Below are positions 13,431 through 61,748 of a stretch of DNA of 64,000 nucleotides, in pieces. The notes under the pieces were generated by a model. That model was not told the DNA's origin, did not search any database, and saw nothing but the letters and a program-made list of their open reading frames with translations. Each line of letters starts with the position of its first letter. Positions within the stretch are counted from its first letter, which is position 1. The position numbers and the translations under genes were made by a program. The stretch is from Elysia crispata (Eukaryota > Mollusca > Gastropoda > Plakobranchidae), in the NCBI GenBank assembly GCA_033675545.1, contig JAWDGP010007415.1:104501-168500 (forward strand), written 5' to 3'.

Positions 13431-13484
13431 TGTCTAGCAGCACAAGATCAGATGACGAACACGTTCGCTCGGGATTGTTGTTGC

Positions 13485-13485
<1 letters not shown>

Positions 13486-13567
<82 letters not shown>
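13486..13567. repeat. (GA)n microsatellite
   Basis: About 82 bp of uninterrupted GA. Confidence 0.95.
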
Positions 13568-13569
<2 letters not shown>

Positions 13570-15110
13570 TGGCCATTATCCTAAAACCACCTAGTAGTAT
13601 AAGGAGCGAGATTAGTTGAGGTTGGCCGATTGAGAATTCTTGCAAGCCGAGCCAACGACTCCCTTGACATGTAGTGGCTTGACATATAACCAAAATACAA
13701 GTATCTGTACAGATATATTTTTTAACTTCTTTTTAATGACACTTAATAATTTTTCTTCTCAAAAGGCATGTACTATACTAACATTTTTCAATTTATATTT
13801 CGATTATATAAGTAATATTTTAACCTCCAGGTATTCTCTTTACGTCCCGAATCCCGGTATGAAAGCTGTTCATAGAATAACTCTAATGCAGTCCATCCTG
13901 ACTCCAGTGATTTGTAAATGGTTGATTTATCTTTGATTTAAATCTACCACCTAAGTGGAAGTTCTCACTCGCATCAATAGACAAAGATTCTTTCTCCCGC
14001 CATTGCTACCTGTATTGCTAGTCGTGCTTCTACTGCCTTTTTCACTTTCCTTTCACTATAAATTGTCAAGGAAGCAAAATCGGGGGAAAAATTATACAGC
14101 ATTTTTTTCTGTTCTGTCTTCTTCATTTTTGCCTTTCATTTTGCTTGCTGCGCAAAACGATTTTGTCTTCGTAAAGAACTTTATTTAACACTCTTGGGAG
14201 CGAAATATTTTTTAAACAAATCGCTCACAATCTTTTTGGTGCCCTATGATAATTGTGTACCATGAAACAATAATAAACAATGGGAAGAAAACAATCAAAT
14301 GCCCATATTTCAGTAACCACATTCTTTTACAGATTTATGTCATTGTAGGTTTTGATATGATAGTGAACAATCCTTAAATCAAATTTAACCTTTATCTATC
14401 AACGATGTATTTTCCAAAGAAACGATTCTTAGTAAATGAATCCTGAAAAGCTAAATGAAGATTGACAAGGATGTTAAGCAATCAAAAATGAAAAAAAAAA
14501 TCCTAGAATATAATGTGCTGAAATATTATAGTATATCCTGAAGCATTTAACAACACAAATAATTATAATGTTGTGCACAGTTTCAAGTTTTCATTGCAAT
14601 ATATTAGGAAATGTTAAGACCGAGACATAGTGACTCAACTATTCAATAGATGAGATATGTGAGTAAATACGCTTTCCAACTTTGTCCATTTTCCATACCA
14701 CCACGGATAGTGAACTAAGATGCTTGTAAAATCAATGTAGCTTCTTATAATATACTCCACATCAGTACGACCTACAGCACAATTCGAAAGCTGAAACATA
14801 TTGAACACGTTCACATTTTATATAAAATTCGAACCTTTCTATGCTTTACGGACTTATTTTGTTTTGTTTTTAAATTTCCTTACTATAAGCCCTAATTCAA
14901 AACTGGTCTCTCAAAGAATTCTACATTAAATTTCGTTTATTAAAGAAATGCCGATTCAGATGTCTATCTGACTAATGATCCAAAGTTACGTAAGATACCG
15001 TAGCTCTGCATATAATCTAGGTGTAGAGCTAAGCACTTCTGTATTCATATTGCACGATCAACTATGACGAGTCTGTTCTACGTAGGAAAATATAGGGAGG
15101 AAGTGCAAAC
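13570..15110. other. No gene recognised
   Basis: AT-rich unique sequence with no supported coding, RNA or repeat feature. Confidence 0.5.
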
Positions 15111-15124
15111 CGAACCGCGTCGGT

Positions 15125-15748
15125 ACCGGCACTACCTAGTCTGAGCTAGTGACCCGAAAGGGTTCGGTAGCGGCAGCGAGTGGCTTAACATCCACTGTTA
15201 ATGGTACATAACGAACCGGCACTACCTAGTCTGAGCTAGTGACCCGAAAGGGTTCGGTAGCGGCAGCGAGTGGCTTAACATCCACTGTTAATGGTACATA
15301 ACGAACCGGCACTACCTAGTCTGAGCTAGTGACCCGAAAGGGTTCGGTAGCGGCAGCGAGTGGCTTAACATCCACTGTTAATGGTACATAACGAACCGGC
15401 ACTACCTAGTCTGAGCTAGTGACCCGAAAGGGTTCGGTAGCGGCAGCGAGTGACTTAACATCCACTGTTAATGGTAAATAACGTACCGGCACTACCTAGT
15501 CTGAGCTAGTGACCCGAAAGGGTTCGGTAGCGGCAGCGAGTGACTTAAACTCCACTGTTAATGGTACATAACGAACCGGCACTACCTAGTCTGAGCTAGT
15601 GACCCGAAAGGGTTCGGTAGCGGCAGCGAGTGACCACATCCACTGTTAATGGTACATAACGAACCGGCACTACCTAGTCTGAGCTAGTGACCCGAAAGGG
15701 TTCGGTAGCGGCAGCGAGTGACCACATCCACTGTTAATGGTACATATA
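15125..15748 (+). repeat. Tandem 90-bp satellite, 7 copies
   Basis: Units begin at 15125, 15215, 15305, 15395, 15485, 15575 and 15663. The period is 90 bp, and 88 bp after a 2-bp deletion in the sixth unit, which the seventh shares. Units 1-3 are nearly identical; later ones carry small substitutions. Each unit has CTACC (15132-15136 in unit 1) able to pair with GGTAG (15166-15170), enclosing a CCC-GAAA-GGG hairpin (15153-15162) with a GNRA-type loop. It is about 50% GC in AT-rich surroundings. There are no unique spacers, so it is not CRISPR-like. Confidence 0.95.
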
Positions 15749-16304
15749 TTTTTTAAAGACGAAGACTTAATAACAGGCATTGGAATCTGTCACGCAGTAG
15801 CCGAGTAGGTAGGTTTTCAAAACAAGATGTTTTGCACCTTAGCGCTGTAACTACTATGTCATCTGAATTCTTCACTCCTGCGTAGGATCGGGAAAGCCGA
15901 GGGGGAACAAAGACGCGCCCTAATTTGCATCTCACCGACTAATATCATGTTCGGGAGATTTTGCTGCGTGGGTAAATGTGATAAGTTTTGCTTCGCAGTT
16001 AGCAGCACTCTCTATTATTCTTGGGGGTCACTGCACCAAGATTTTAGGTCGAAATCGCGTAGATTCGACTATGGGCTTTACCAAAAATATGTGGGGTATT
16101 TCCTCCTGTCCATCCTTTGACCGCCTCTGCTTCCTGATCAATTTGTATATATTTGGGGACAGTTCGATGCTAGAACAGACCCAGCAGAAATCTCTCCATG
16201 TGCGCTGTAGAATTGCAGAGTGAGGTCTCCGGCGTTTGCCTCGTACAGTCGTAGCAAATCGTCGTAAGTGTTAAAGAAACTTCAAGTTGAAAGTTTTCTG
16301 TTAG

Positions 16305-16407
16305 AGTGCAAGATATTTGCATCTAATTGGACTAGAAGTCCTGGCTGAGATAAATAATCAGCATCTTAAAAGCTCTCCAAGACAACTCATTGAACTTCCT
16401 GTCTCAG
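16305..16407 (+). ncRNA. Candidate exon of a spliced non-coding transcript
   Basis: Bounded by TTTTCTGTTAG upstream and a consensus donor (CAG then GTGAGT) at 16408. An optional upstream exon ends at 16263 before GTAAGTG, but that intron would be only 41 bp. One frame is open throughout but has no start and meets a stop at the next junction, so I treat it as non-coding. Confidence 0.25.
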
Positions 16408-16556
16408 GTGAGTATACTGCATGTAGAGTTTATAGTTGAATACATTCTTAAAGTTCAACAAAGTAATTGTTAAAGACTTTGTTTCTTAAATACCAATAAT
16501 GATAATATCGTCATCTATATGTAGACGAGATATGTAACTTTATCTTCTTCATTTAG

Positions 16557-16613
16557 ACTAGCATTAAAGAAAGTTAGTTCTCTAAACATTTGATGTCTGC
16601 CGACTTATGAGAG
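16557..16613 (+). ncRNA. Candidate exon of the same transcript
   Basis: A 57-nt segment between a strong acceptor (TATCTTCTTCATTTAG) and a consensus donor (GAG then GTAAGT). Both this donor and the previous one are followed by ATACTG. Confidence 0.3.
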
Positions 16614-16688
16614 GTAAGTATACTGTCCAAACACAGGGATATAATTATCTTTAGAGTAAATGCATTGCTTTAAATAATATCTTTTCAG

Positions 16689-17265
16689 TTGAGCAGACTG
16701 CCTTCTTCGTCATCTTCTTCGTCGTGTATCTCTTCACCTTCGTGGTGGCCTTGTTGTCTAAACTACAATAACTGTCGTGACTTGGTTGCTGTCGTTGCCG
16801 TCGTCATCAACATCATCCTAGATTAACGTGTTATCAGGAGGTGTGGTCTGGACAGCTAAGTTGTATCATCACTGGGACCAGCATCTAGTGGTTACTACAA
16901 GAACCGCCTGGTTAATTGGATGAAGGGCTTGTCCGCAGGATTGTAACAACTTTGTCGTAGTTAAAGCTACTTAAGTTATCTTGATTGATAATTGCCTTTC
17001 CCAACTTTATTGAAATCTGTTAATTAAGATAGTTGCTTTTAGTTAGATAACCATTGGTGTCATTACTTATTGCATAATTGTTTCATGTGCTTTAATTGAA
17101 GCCAAGTCATATTAAACCAGCCTGACATTGTAACGCACGCCATTATTAAATGATTTGTACTTTAGTTTAAATACTTGATTACTTTAATGTAAAAAGGAAC
17201 TTTCTTAATGTTTTAATACGTCAGCATTTATATAATCATAATAAACTTAATCTCTTTCTTTATTA
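16689..17265 (+). ncRNA. Candidate 3' terminal exon with polyadenylation signal
   Basis: Starts after ATCTTTTCAG and ends near AATAAA at 17240-17245. The 5' part is rich in TTC/GTC triplets. No convincing protein is encoded. The order of acceptors, donors and AATAAA is what suggests a small three- or four-exon transcript. Confidence 0.25.
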
Positions 17266-17269
17266 TCAT

Positions 17270-18890
17270 TTAAACCTGACGTTGAGTTCAGTGCTTTCTG
17301 CTTAGTTGAAGGTTGTCCAAATCGCTTTGTCGCACGTTGTGTGTTCCAAAAGTATTCTTAAACTTAGGTGACTTCCGACGTGTGACAGAATCATCTTAAC
17401 TCTCCAGAAGCCAGGAAAACCCAAGGATCTTGTAACGTATCTTCATCCTATAATATTACATAACACATGAAGGCAGGTGCATTCGTTGATGTGCTATAAC
17501 CAATAAGACGCGACGTAGACTAGACACGTATCAAGGCTCAAGTCAAAAGTGGTATATAAACATAAAGTTGTGTGTAAAATAACACAATACAAACAGGGCT
17601 GGACATAACTATATATGTCAAATCCTTTCGATACCACCAACAGACACCTCTCGATACACTTAGAGGCATGACAAAAGAAGACGAAGTACGCATGATTAGA
17701 TGTGCCTTCTCGGCAACACCAACCTCTCAATGAAAGTGAGAAACGGACAAGAAGCTAAAACATTCACTTAAGCCAATCCTTTTTGCATGGGCTACGATGC
17801 ATCGTTAAGTCCCTACACTTCTATCAACACCGGCCTAGATCTTAAAAGTTGCGTGTCTACCGCTACACGGTTGAGAACAATGTTTACAAAACAAACTAAC
17901 GTTTGCAACTATTTCAGGAATGAAGAGATCGTATTGAAAGGCCCACCACATCTGTCACCCTATATAATCAGCATTTCGGTGTTGGAGCTTTACTTGACAT
18001 GCACAAAGTGCTCTCTCAGATTTATTCTGTCCTTTATATGTTTGTTTCAAGAAATACCTTTTGAAAACAAAAAAAAAATCTTTTAAAATTTAAGCTGTCA
18101 AGATTTCTGCTCTGTGTCCAGCCTTTAGCATAAAGACATCATTTTGGTAATGTGGCAAAGGTCTGATTCTTGGACTTATCACAACCTCTATATAAGTCTG
18201 CATGACTAGTCCTAATATTTTGACTTTTTTTGCTAGATATAATATTCCTATCCTATTCGTTCATATGGTAACAGCCTTTTAAATGGTATTTTGGTGTATC
18301 ATAACAAGTTTGGCAAAAAAAAAAATTATTAATTAATTGCAATAAAAAATATTAGGACTAAATTAATAACTTAATCTTTATTTTTTTATTTTTTTGGCAC
18401 AATGATCTTTGCACATAAAAATTCAGTACACTTCATTACTTCACTTTGAATGGTTTTAGAAGAGAAAGCGGAGATATTAATCGAAGTTGCCTTTTATCAT
18501 ATAGACAACATGATTGACTGCCAAATAAAATGGTGGGAAAGAGAACTGTTTTGAGAGAAATGCAAACTTTCCAAAAATAACAGAGACTTAGAGTCTACAG
18601 AGCCATACGACTGCAGTGAAGGAAAGCAAAGTTTACAATGTCAGATATGTATCTCCTCCAGAGCCACTCATAGTACAGTTTTAATATCTCATCTATAGAA
18701 CCTTGAGATATTGGAAGACATTATGTTAATGAAAGAGAGATCTCAAGAATAAAAAGTAAACTAAATTTGGGTGCAATCTTTTAAGCAGCCCTCATATTAG
18801 TTTCTCCCTCCACCAAGACCATAATGTGGTGCTGATGACCTATTATAGATACAATATAGTGCTCGGAAAAAAATGCTCTCCAATATCAAA
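17270..18890. other. No gene recognised
   Basis: Unique AT-rich sequence. Short open frames on both strands lack recognisable motifs. Confidence 0.5.
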
Positions 18891-18892
18891 AT

Positions 18893-18894
<2 letters not shown>

Positions 18895-18961
<67 letters not shown>
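18895..18961. repeat. (GA)n microsatellite
   Basis: About 67 bp of pure GA. Confidence 0.95.
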
Positions 18962-18965
<4 letters not shown>

Positions 18966-19298
18966 TTGTAATTTAAACAAAGGTAAAGTTTACTGTCGAT
19001 TTATTCCACATTATTATTTAGAAGTTTTATTTCTGTTTTGCGCTACGTTTGTTTTGATATTAATATTGGTAATGCTGTTGAAACACCTAAGTCTCAGAAT
19101 TTAGTACAAATGTACTGTGTTTTGGCTGCATGAAAAGTGGGTGAGCTTGTCTGGCAAATGACGTCAAGTAAAGATAAGAAACTATGCCTTAAATACGCAA
19201 ATATGTAGAAAGAGGATGCAGTCTGAATAGAGAAAGGGTTGAGAATGAGAGATGGCATTTAAATAGAAGGAAAAGTGCCACGCGCAAAGGGAGTATTC

Positions 19299-20141
<843 letters not shown>

Positions 20142-20149
20142 AAAACAAG

Positions 20150-21480
20150 AGAAGGCATGATGGTGAAAGGGAAATGACTGAATCCACGAGGGAAGCCAAA
20201 AGAAAAGTGTTTGGAAATTGTAAGTAATATTTTTTTAATATTGAAAAAGATTTTCAATCAGCTTTCATTCACTTGGTCTTCTTAAGCAGCATGTAACGGC
20301 GACGTCCAAATTGTGAATACAATAACATTTAGCATAGAAGAAAAAAAACAACATTTTGACTATACACTTGTTTCAAAATCAGGATCTTGCACAAATAGCA
20401 AATATATGGCTTTTTTTAAGATAATGTTTTTGATAAGCAATAACAGTAATGGTCCTTAAATCTTTAAATGACAACAGCTACTTGATATATACATATGTGT
20501 ATGAATCCTGAAGGTTTCTCTTACAATGAATTTCTCTAGAGCCAATAGCCACAAGTCCACTGCAACCAAAACTATTTTACATTTAGAAAATGAAAAAGGT
20601 AAAGTTTTTCTATGTGTCATGAAAATAAAGTATATCCTGAAAGCAAATGAATAATTTGAATGAAACTTGTACAGATAAAACTTTATTTTCTTGCAAAATT
20701 TTCCAAATGTTTTCTTAAGTCCCTATGCAATATAATTTGCCTGCTGCCATATTGCATGGACTGTTCATGCCTTTGAGCAGTGGATTATTTCTAAAGATAT
20801 TATTAAACTCTGAAAATCAGATCATTGAAGAACTCATTTTAGATCCTGAGGAAATGAATCACAATATGTCAGCCTGTACATCCATTGCTTGAAGAAATAT
20901 AATTATTATTTGAATAACTAAGTTTTATATCATCCTAGCCTGCTTAGTTGGAGATGATTCCAGTTTATGGTGATATACTCCCTTTACGTTTTGGGTTGGT
21001 TTGTGCTCTTTTTTTTTAAATTTCTTTTCGTTGTTGTTGTCTTTTCCCCTAAATATAGAGCTTCCATTCATAGAGCTTTTCACCAGTCTCCTTCTCAATT
21101 GTTATGAATCTCTTGTGACAGAGCTGTCAAAACTAGAAAGAACATTTTCCAACATTTTTTTTGGTTTCATTGTTTGAAAACAAGACAAAGAAAAATAAGG
21201 TTTCAAGTTTTTAATTAATGACTTACAGTGGGCTTATTTGCAAAGAGCTGAAACTTTGGCTTAGATATCAGCTCATCCAAATACACGGTCATGTGTAAAG
21301 GATATCTAGTTTCATTGTATTGACCAGATCAGCCATATATTGTCAAAACCATAGAGAGATTCTTTCCCAAAGAGTCGACAAATTTCTCCCTTTTTATTCT
21401 TCAGGTTTGAAAAGGGGAACAACTTAATGATTTCAGAAGAGCAAAACAAAAGCGAAACTATTCAAATGAAATACTTTTTA
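20150..21480. other. No gene recognised; beyond the presumed RABGAP1 3' end
   Basis: AT-rich unique sequence downstream of the candidate polyadenylation signal at 21486-21491. No open frame of note. Confidence 0.4.
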
Positions 21481-24400
21481 TAACATTTATTGACAAGTCA
21501 TTTCACTGTGGTTACTGTTACATTCATGCTATAAAATAAAAACAAGAGCAAAAATACAAGGCAATATATATATATATACAAAAAAAATGGTTCAACGAGA
21601 GAAAAATGCGTATTGCCTAAACATTCTTGTACAAAGCACAATAAGCACTTCTCACAGCGTACTATGACACAATGTTGTGCAGAGGATTTTTGATTTAAGT
21701 ATTATGCGTAATGTTTTCAGGGAAATGGAATGAAATAATAGCATTACTTTTGGTATTTGTGCATTTTTCAGAAGTGCATTATGTGTGAACAACCATACAG
21801 TGTTCAGTATCATAGACAGATCAACTAAATGGAGATGTCCATAACTTCTTCATATATATATATGTGATCCATTGTTTTATGAAAGTTCTGTAAAATGGAA
21901 ATAAAAAAACGTATTCATAAAAATTATGTCTGGATCAACATAATAATACGAGACAATGAACCTCAAATGTGAAGATTTTACCATAGTCCAAAATCTCCTT
22001 GAATATCTTAATATGTTTTGTTGCTTTCAGCATAGAACAAGCAGATGAAGATTCAATTTGAAATACAAATCCCACCATGCAGGAGAGATGAAATGTACAT
22101 TAGTGGAATGATAAAAGCAATACTCAGTATTGCATGACCCATGCTAATAATAATAATCATCGCAATATGTACTGATATGGTTGATGAACCATAATGATAC
22201 ATACGAAAACCACACACTCATATACAACCAATTGTTCTCATTCGTTTGGTAATACCTATACAGTATATTTGTGTTCTGGTTTATGTGGGGTAAGGACTAG
22301 CATAACGCTGAGACAAATTTTCTGCAATCTATTAAGGAGTTCAAAACTGTCAATGCTTCATGGATTAAGAAAGCAAAGCTGAAAGAAAACAATTACAGTC
22401 ATAATTGATCAATATTGTTGTGCTAGACAGTCACTCAGGCTTCCAAAATTTATGCAACCCATTTGAAAGCCTTGATCAAAACTGCTCTGTATCAAGTTGG
22501 GTTGATCTTTTTCCTGTTTGAACCCTCCATGGTCAGATAACACTGTATTACTTGTTGCATAGGTAGTCACAAAGATTAGTTCTTTTGAAATGTGACTGGA
22601 CTTTGGGGGGAAGATAACCTTTTGGGATACAAGAGACTAGATTTGATGGTCACAATCTGAGCAGGTGCAGATTCAGGACTCATGCCTCTGGTCAGTTTGC
22701 CCTATAAGTTTGCTCCATGTCAGAGTATAGTTTTGGCACAAACCACATCTCTATAGAATTCAGTTTGAAAGATGTCAAAGGACAGAAATGAGGTCTTGGG
22801 AAACATTGGGGCTTGCTGAAACATCTCATCATCTGAAATATGCTACACAATAGTTGAAAGATAAGCGGTAAAACAATACAAAAAATCAAAAAAAAAAAAA
22901 AAGTAAACATAAATTGATTCAATCCCTCCCACACAGCCCTCAGATATTCTTCAAACAAAATCAAAATTCATTTTCTCAAACTTTTCACTTAAAGCTTTTT
23001 TTTTTCATTTAAAATAACTGAACAATGCTGCATAACATAATGATTTTTTTCTTGATTTTTATACACAATTGCATGGTAAATTGAGTGGGTACTCATTTTC
23101 TTCTCCCGTAATATCATCCCAATGGCCAACAAGGGTCCAAGAATTAAAAAAAAAAATGTTAATCCAGTGGTTTCATACGATGAAGAGCACACAATTCAAT
23201 GACAATGCTGTGCAGAATGACAAGAATAGAAAAAAATCATCCTCAAAGAGTGGCAGTGAATTTCATTATGTACAAAAAAAGAGAAAGAGGTTAGCGTATT
23301 AAAAAAAAACAACCTCACACATATTAGAACAAAGGAAAAAAAATAATATCAAAATATTAAGTAGCCAAGATATCGTATTTCTCATGACAAATTAGTTCTT
23401 AGGCTAAAATTAATTTATCCAGTCTCCAACAACCTAAAGAAGTACAATGTAAACATTGCCATTTCAGATCTCTATCAAGGATTATTTCTTCTTCCACTGT
23501 TCATCACTTATTTTCCTTTCTTAAACCTTCATGAAAATCCCAATGCTTTTTTTTAGGTAATTCAAACTTTCAAAGCCGTTCAAACCTATTCTATAACCCT
23601 ATGAACATTCAAGTCGATGCTAACACTGAATTCTTCATGATTCTCCTTGTGTCCTCCAGTAACTCAAGAAGTGACGTTTACCATGTGATGAATGTTTCTG
23701 GTTTTTATGGATGGCTCAATCCATGGGAAATGTATGTGTAACAAAAAATCCTGAGTGCTACATTCTCAAAATGTTAGTACATGAATGAAAGTTTTAGTGT
23801 TGTCAGCATACCAAGCAACAGAGTTTATAATCGGACATCTAAATGGCTCTGTAAAAGTGATGTTAATGTCAATACTCAGAGATGCAAAAATTTAAGTCTG
23901 AAAAAAAGTCACATAAAATATCTAAAATGGGATCAAAGGATATTCTGAAATACTCTGAAAATCATTAGCTAATTTTGATTGCTGGACAAAGCCCATCATC
24001 TCTCACTTTATTGGATAACTTTTGTTGCATTCTATTGATCTGCATTCTACTGTTGGTATAAAACAGACAGTTCTGAAAAGCGTGTTAACTTGTCAAACTT
24101 AAAGCTCCAAAACAGATCTGAACTACTGATTAAAAATGTTTTACTCCTTTTCTAATGATCCTCTACTTTCAGCACCAATCATCTCAACCTCACCCAACTC
24201 ACTTCCACATATTTTACTCCTTTAATTTGAATCCATGTAACATCTCTTTAACCATAGCTGATATTCATTTAAAAAGAGAGGCCTTTTCTTTCTATACTTA
24301 TCACTTATGCATTCCCTTGCTATACGCACATGTTGTCCTAAAAGGATAATTGACTAGAAGAAGTGCAGGTTCAGAAACAAACAAATAAATTAAGGCCAGC

Positions 24401-27136
24401 AAAACAGTTCACAGTTGATGGGACCATAGCAGCTGAATCAAGAATAAGAATGGGTTACTGTTTTGAGAAAAGGATTGAAATTTTCCATATTGATTAGTAG
24501 GTAGGAGCTCTTTGCTCATTACCTCTTTTCAACTCAAGAAAAAAAGCCATCAGAAACATTACAAATTGTATTCTAGAGCTGGTTTTAACGGCATGGGGAA
24601 AATCACTTCAAAATCAATCAACGTAAAAAAAAACAACAGACAAATTAAACAGTGTAGATGGCTAGTGAATAAGGTAAGATTTCAAAGGCGGTCATAGATT
24701 TTTACAAGATCTTTTATACCTTATTTAAAGTCACAAGAGCCTCACAAAGTGGCCCTCATACTTTCTTGCTTAAGTTATTTTACAGATTTAAATACATCAA
24801 AATAAATATTTTTACAAAACAAGCCTTTTCTAAAATTTATTATACATCTACTTACAATGATTAAAAAAAGTAGAAAAGCAAAGCTAAAAAATATTTTCAT
24901 AAAATATCAGAACTACAGCAATCAAGCATAAGTCACCATCACAACCTTTTGTACCAAAGTTTAAGGACAATCTATGAAAGATATATTCTGTTAAAATAGT
25001 CTGCGACAAGGGCAAGGTGATTTTTAATTAAATAATTAGCATCAACGTATGGGTTCAACCACATCCCACCATCATGAAGCCAAAGCAAGGATCTGTATCT
25101 GCCCATATGAGATTTTCTCAACTGAATAATCAACTCTTTAGTCCTTGGTACTTAGTTCATTAATACAATGCTTGAGCAAAGTAAAAGTTGATAAATAAAG
25201 TTTTATTGATCTACATATGTGCAAACCTGATCCATCGATTGGGTAATTTCTTCCCTCCAAACTATTTGTCTATCCCCTTATCTTTTTAAAAAATTCAAAA
25301 TACACAATTAAATATCACATCTTTGAAAACTTGAAGGAGATTAAAAATGAAAAACAAAAAAAAATGTTTAAAATGTGTATGTTATGATAATGCCAGCATA
25401 GGAAGGGGAAGGGTTCATTTCAATCTTTAGACATGAGAAAAAAGTAAACATTAGAAAAAATCAGAACTTTGACAACATGGTAACTAAAACAGAAACTAAA
25501 GTTACTATGACAGAAATGCACAGAAACATGCACCAAGCTTTTGACTTTAAAAAAAGCTATAAACAAAAAATATTTTAATCAAAATAACATTAAACACTTG
25601 AAATGCTTTTAGACAGAGCTTGATAGAAAATCAAGCTCTGAATTTGACTAGTGAGATGGTGCAATGATAAGCATTAGGGGGAGAATATGTGTATAGGAAT
25701 TCTGTGGAGTTGATGCACTAAGTTCAATCAGCACTTGCAGGCTTCATTTAAAAAAACAAAGGTGCAGTGAAAGGGTGAAGAGGATTGCACTGGGACTCTT
25801 GCGTAAAAGTTGCAAAGTAACATGTAACTATTCATATCTTACAACCACTACGGTTTTGTCTAAACCATGTATTGGAACAATGATCTGTGGCAATTTCAGA
25901 ATTCAAAAGCTCAGGGCACAAGATTTCACTCGTATAAAAAGTCTGCACTTGTTAATTTAAATTTCACACATGTTTAATGTAACTTGGGAGGGAAATTTTT
26001 CAATCTTATGAAACCTACATCAGACTTATGAAGTCAATGATGAACTTGCTTCTATGTCAACCTTAATTTCTGATATAAAAGCAAGAAAAGTGGATTTCTC
26101 CTCATACTCTCGTAATAGAATTTTCTTTTCTAATTTTCTCCAGAAAGAATTACACTCATTTATGTGTATATGCATGGCATCACTTGGTCCCCGTGTCAAC
26201 TTTCCTATTTGTTGATGATGAGAGTGACTCATTGAGCTACTGATCATTCTCTCAACAACATAGTTTTCATCTCAAAGCATCTCAGATGAAACAAATTTTA
26301 CTGATCAAATTTACCTCTGCCAAGACTTTAAGCAGTGTCATATACAAAAGTAAAAAAAAAAAAACATAAAATTCTAATTTGCCTTCCTAGGAGAGAGAAA
26401 GAAAGTAAAAAAAGAAAAAAACTAATAGAGCTATGATGTTTTAAAACATAAGAATAAAGATGTTTTCAGAATCTTGAAGGATTAGTTTTCATACAACACT
26501 GTTTAGTACTGATGTATCTACATGGAGATGAAAGATATACCAGTTACTTCATGAAGCCCACTCTGTAGCATTTAATATATTCAGCTAAGTACTATATTAA
26601 GGTATGACAAGAAGCCATGGGGTAGTGAGGTTATAATCAAATAAATTTAACTATTTGAAAACCCTTAGAACCAGCATCACTGTGCACCTGAAATCAAAGT
26701 TTTCTTTCATAATGGAACAGGAAGAAAGGCATTTTTGACTTCATGCCAGGACACACCTTCATAAGTTCACGACTTGCAGAGAAACTGGAACCTGATATAA
26801 GTAACAATTATTGTTTGGGAAGAATCTGTGAATGTTATCTTCATAGCCAGTCCATTAAAATCTCAGCTTTTGCATGCAAACACCTTACCTCCACAAAGAA
26901 TATATGATTGGGAATGCCTTGCCTAAAAGATTTAGTCAAGCACAAAGAAGCTAAATATTAGAGAAAGCGCTTTTGTTTTCCTTTGCTAATACTTATAACT
27001 ACTTTAAAACAGTTTAAAACTTTGGAAAAAAATATTCCCTCACACAAAGTTCCAGTGACAGGTTCAAGATAATGCATTAGCTTAGACTATCTTAATTCAA
27101 TTAAGTCTCCTGTGATCTTTGACTCATTTTGTCTGT
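21470..27136 (-). other. RABGAP1: Presumed long 3'UTR of RABGAP1
   Basis: From the stop codon at 27137 the minus strand has no convincing coding sequence for over 5 kb. AATAAA at 21486-21491 (minus) is followed by T/GT-rich sequence, which would suit a distal cleavage site. Other AATAAA words on this strand (near 24007, 24837 and 25201) could serve shorter forms. The extent is inference only. Confidence 0.3.
21486..21491 (-). terminator. RABGAP1: Candidate distal polyadenylation signal
   Basis: Minus-strand AATAAA in the context GTCAATAAATGTT, with a T/GT-rich stretch 30-55 nt downstream (about 21430-21460). Confidence 0.3.
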
Positions 27137-60938
<33,802 letters not shown>

Positions 60939-60954
<16 letters not shown>

Positions 60955-60971
60955 CTTGACCACTTTAACAT
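60939..60971 (-). promoter_or_regulatory. Upstream ORF overlapping the RABGAP1 start
   Basis: ATG at 60971 opens a 10-codon frame (MLKWSRWMTP) that ends at TAA 60939-60941. It is out of frame with, and overlaps, the main start at 60954. A at -3 gives it fair context, so it could lower translation of the main frame. Confidence 0.5.
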
Positions 60972-60984
60972 TGTTGGTTCAGCC

Positions 60985-61710
60985 CTGTAAGTTAAAGGTT
61001 TTGGAATACTGTCAGGAGCTTGATAAATTATCAACATGGGTTAAAACATGAGTTTACTTTGTAAAAAATAGTAGCCTTTATGCCCTGAGGAATATGTTAT
61101 TTGTCTGCACATTATAGTGAACATAGATCCATAGATGCTTTGAAAACAACCAGGGTTAGAATACATTGATTCAATAAAAATGTGGTATTAAATTTGGAAA
61201 GATGCATGTTTCTGAAATAAAGCATATAATCTTTTATAGCCACCAAAGCAGCAAATTTATATTAATCAATCTGCGGGATAAAAATATAAGCAAAATATTT
61301 TGTATTTCTTCACAAAACAAAAACATTCTATGATTCTTGACTAAATAGAGTAATCTATCCTTAACAGGATGAGGAAAAGGGAAGAGTAAGAATATATAAA
61401 ATAAAGCAAATTTAAGACCCTTACAAATTCTCTTTTTAATAATTTAAAACATCAGAATGATGAAGTTAGGATTGCAAACTTTTGTCAAAAAGAAAATACA
61501 GCCATGTAAGTGGGCCCCAAAAATCATCTGAATTGTATTTTTTTCCACTATCTTTGAGACCTAGACACGAGTGCCTGATGCAACAGTTTTGCTAGGGGAT
61601 CAGGGGGCAACAACCCCTTGAAAATATTTAGAAAACAAGATTCAAAAAATGCTCTCCGACGACTATTTAAAACCTTTTTTGATCCAATAGGGTCACATGA
61701 ATTAACATTG

Positions 61711-61748
<38 letters not shown>

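Noticed and set aside
15125-15748. CRISPR array or hammerhead ribozyme array
   Set aside because: There are no unique spacers and this is a eukaryotic genome. The core lacks the complete CTGANGA of hammerheads.
22117-22133. Perfect 8-bp palindrome (GCAATACT-C-AGTATTGC) in the presumed 3'UTR
   Set aside because: Too short to distinguish from chance in a 64-kb AT-rich window.
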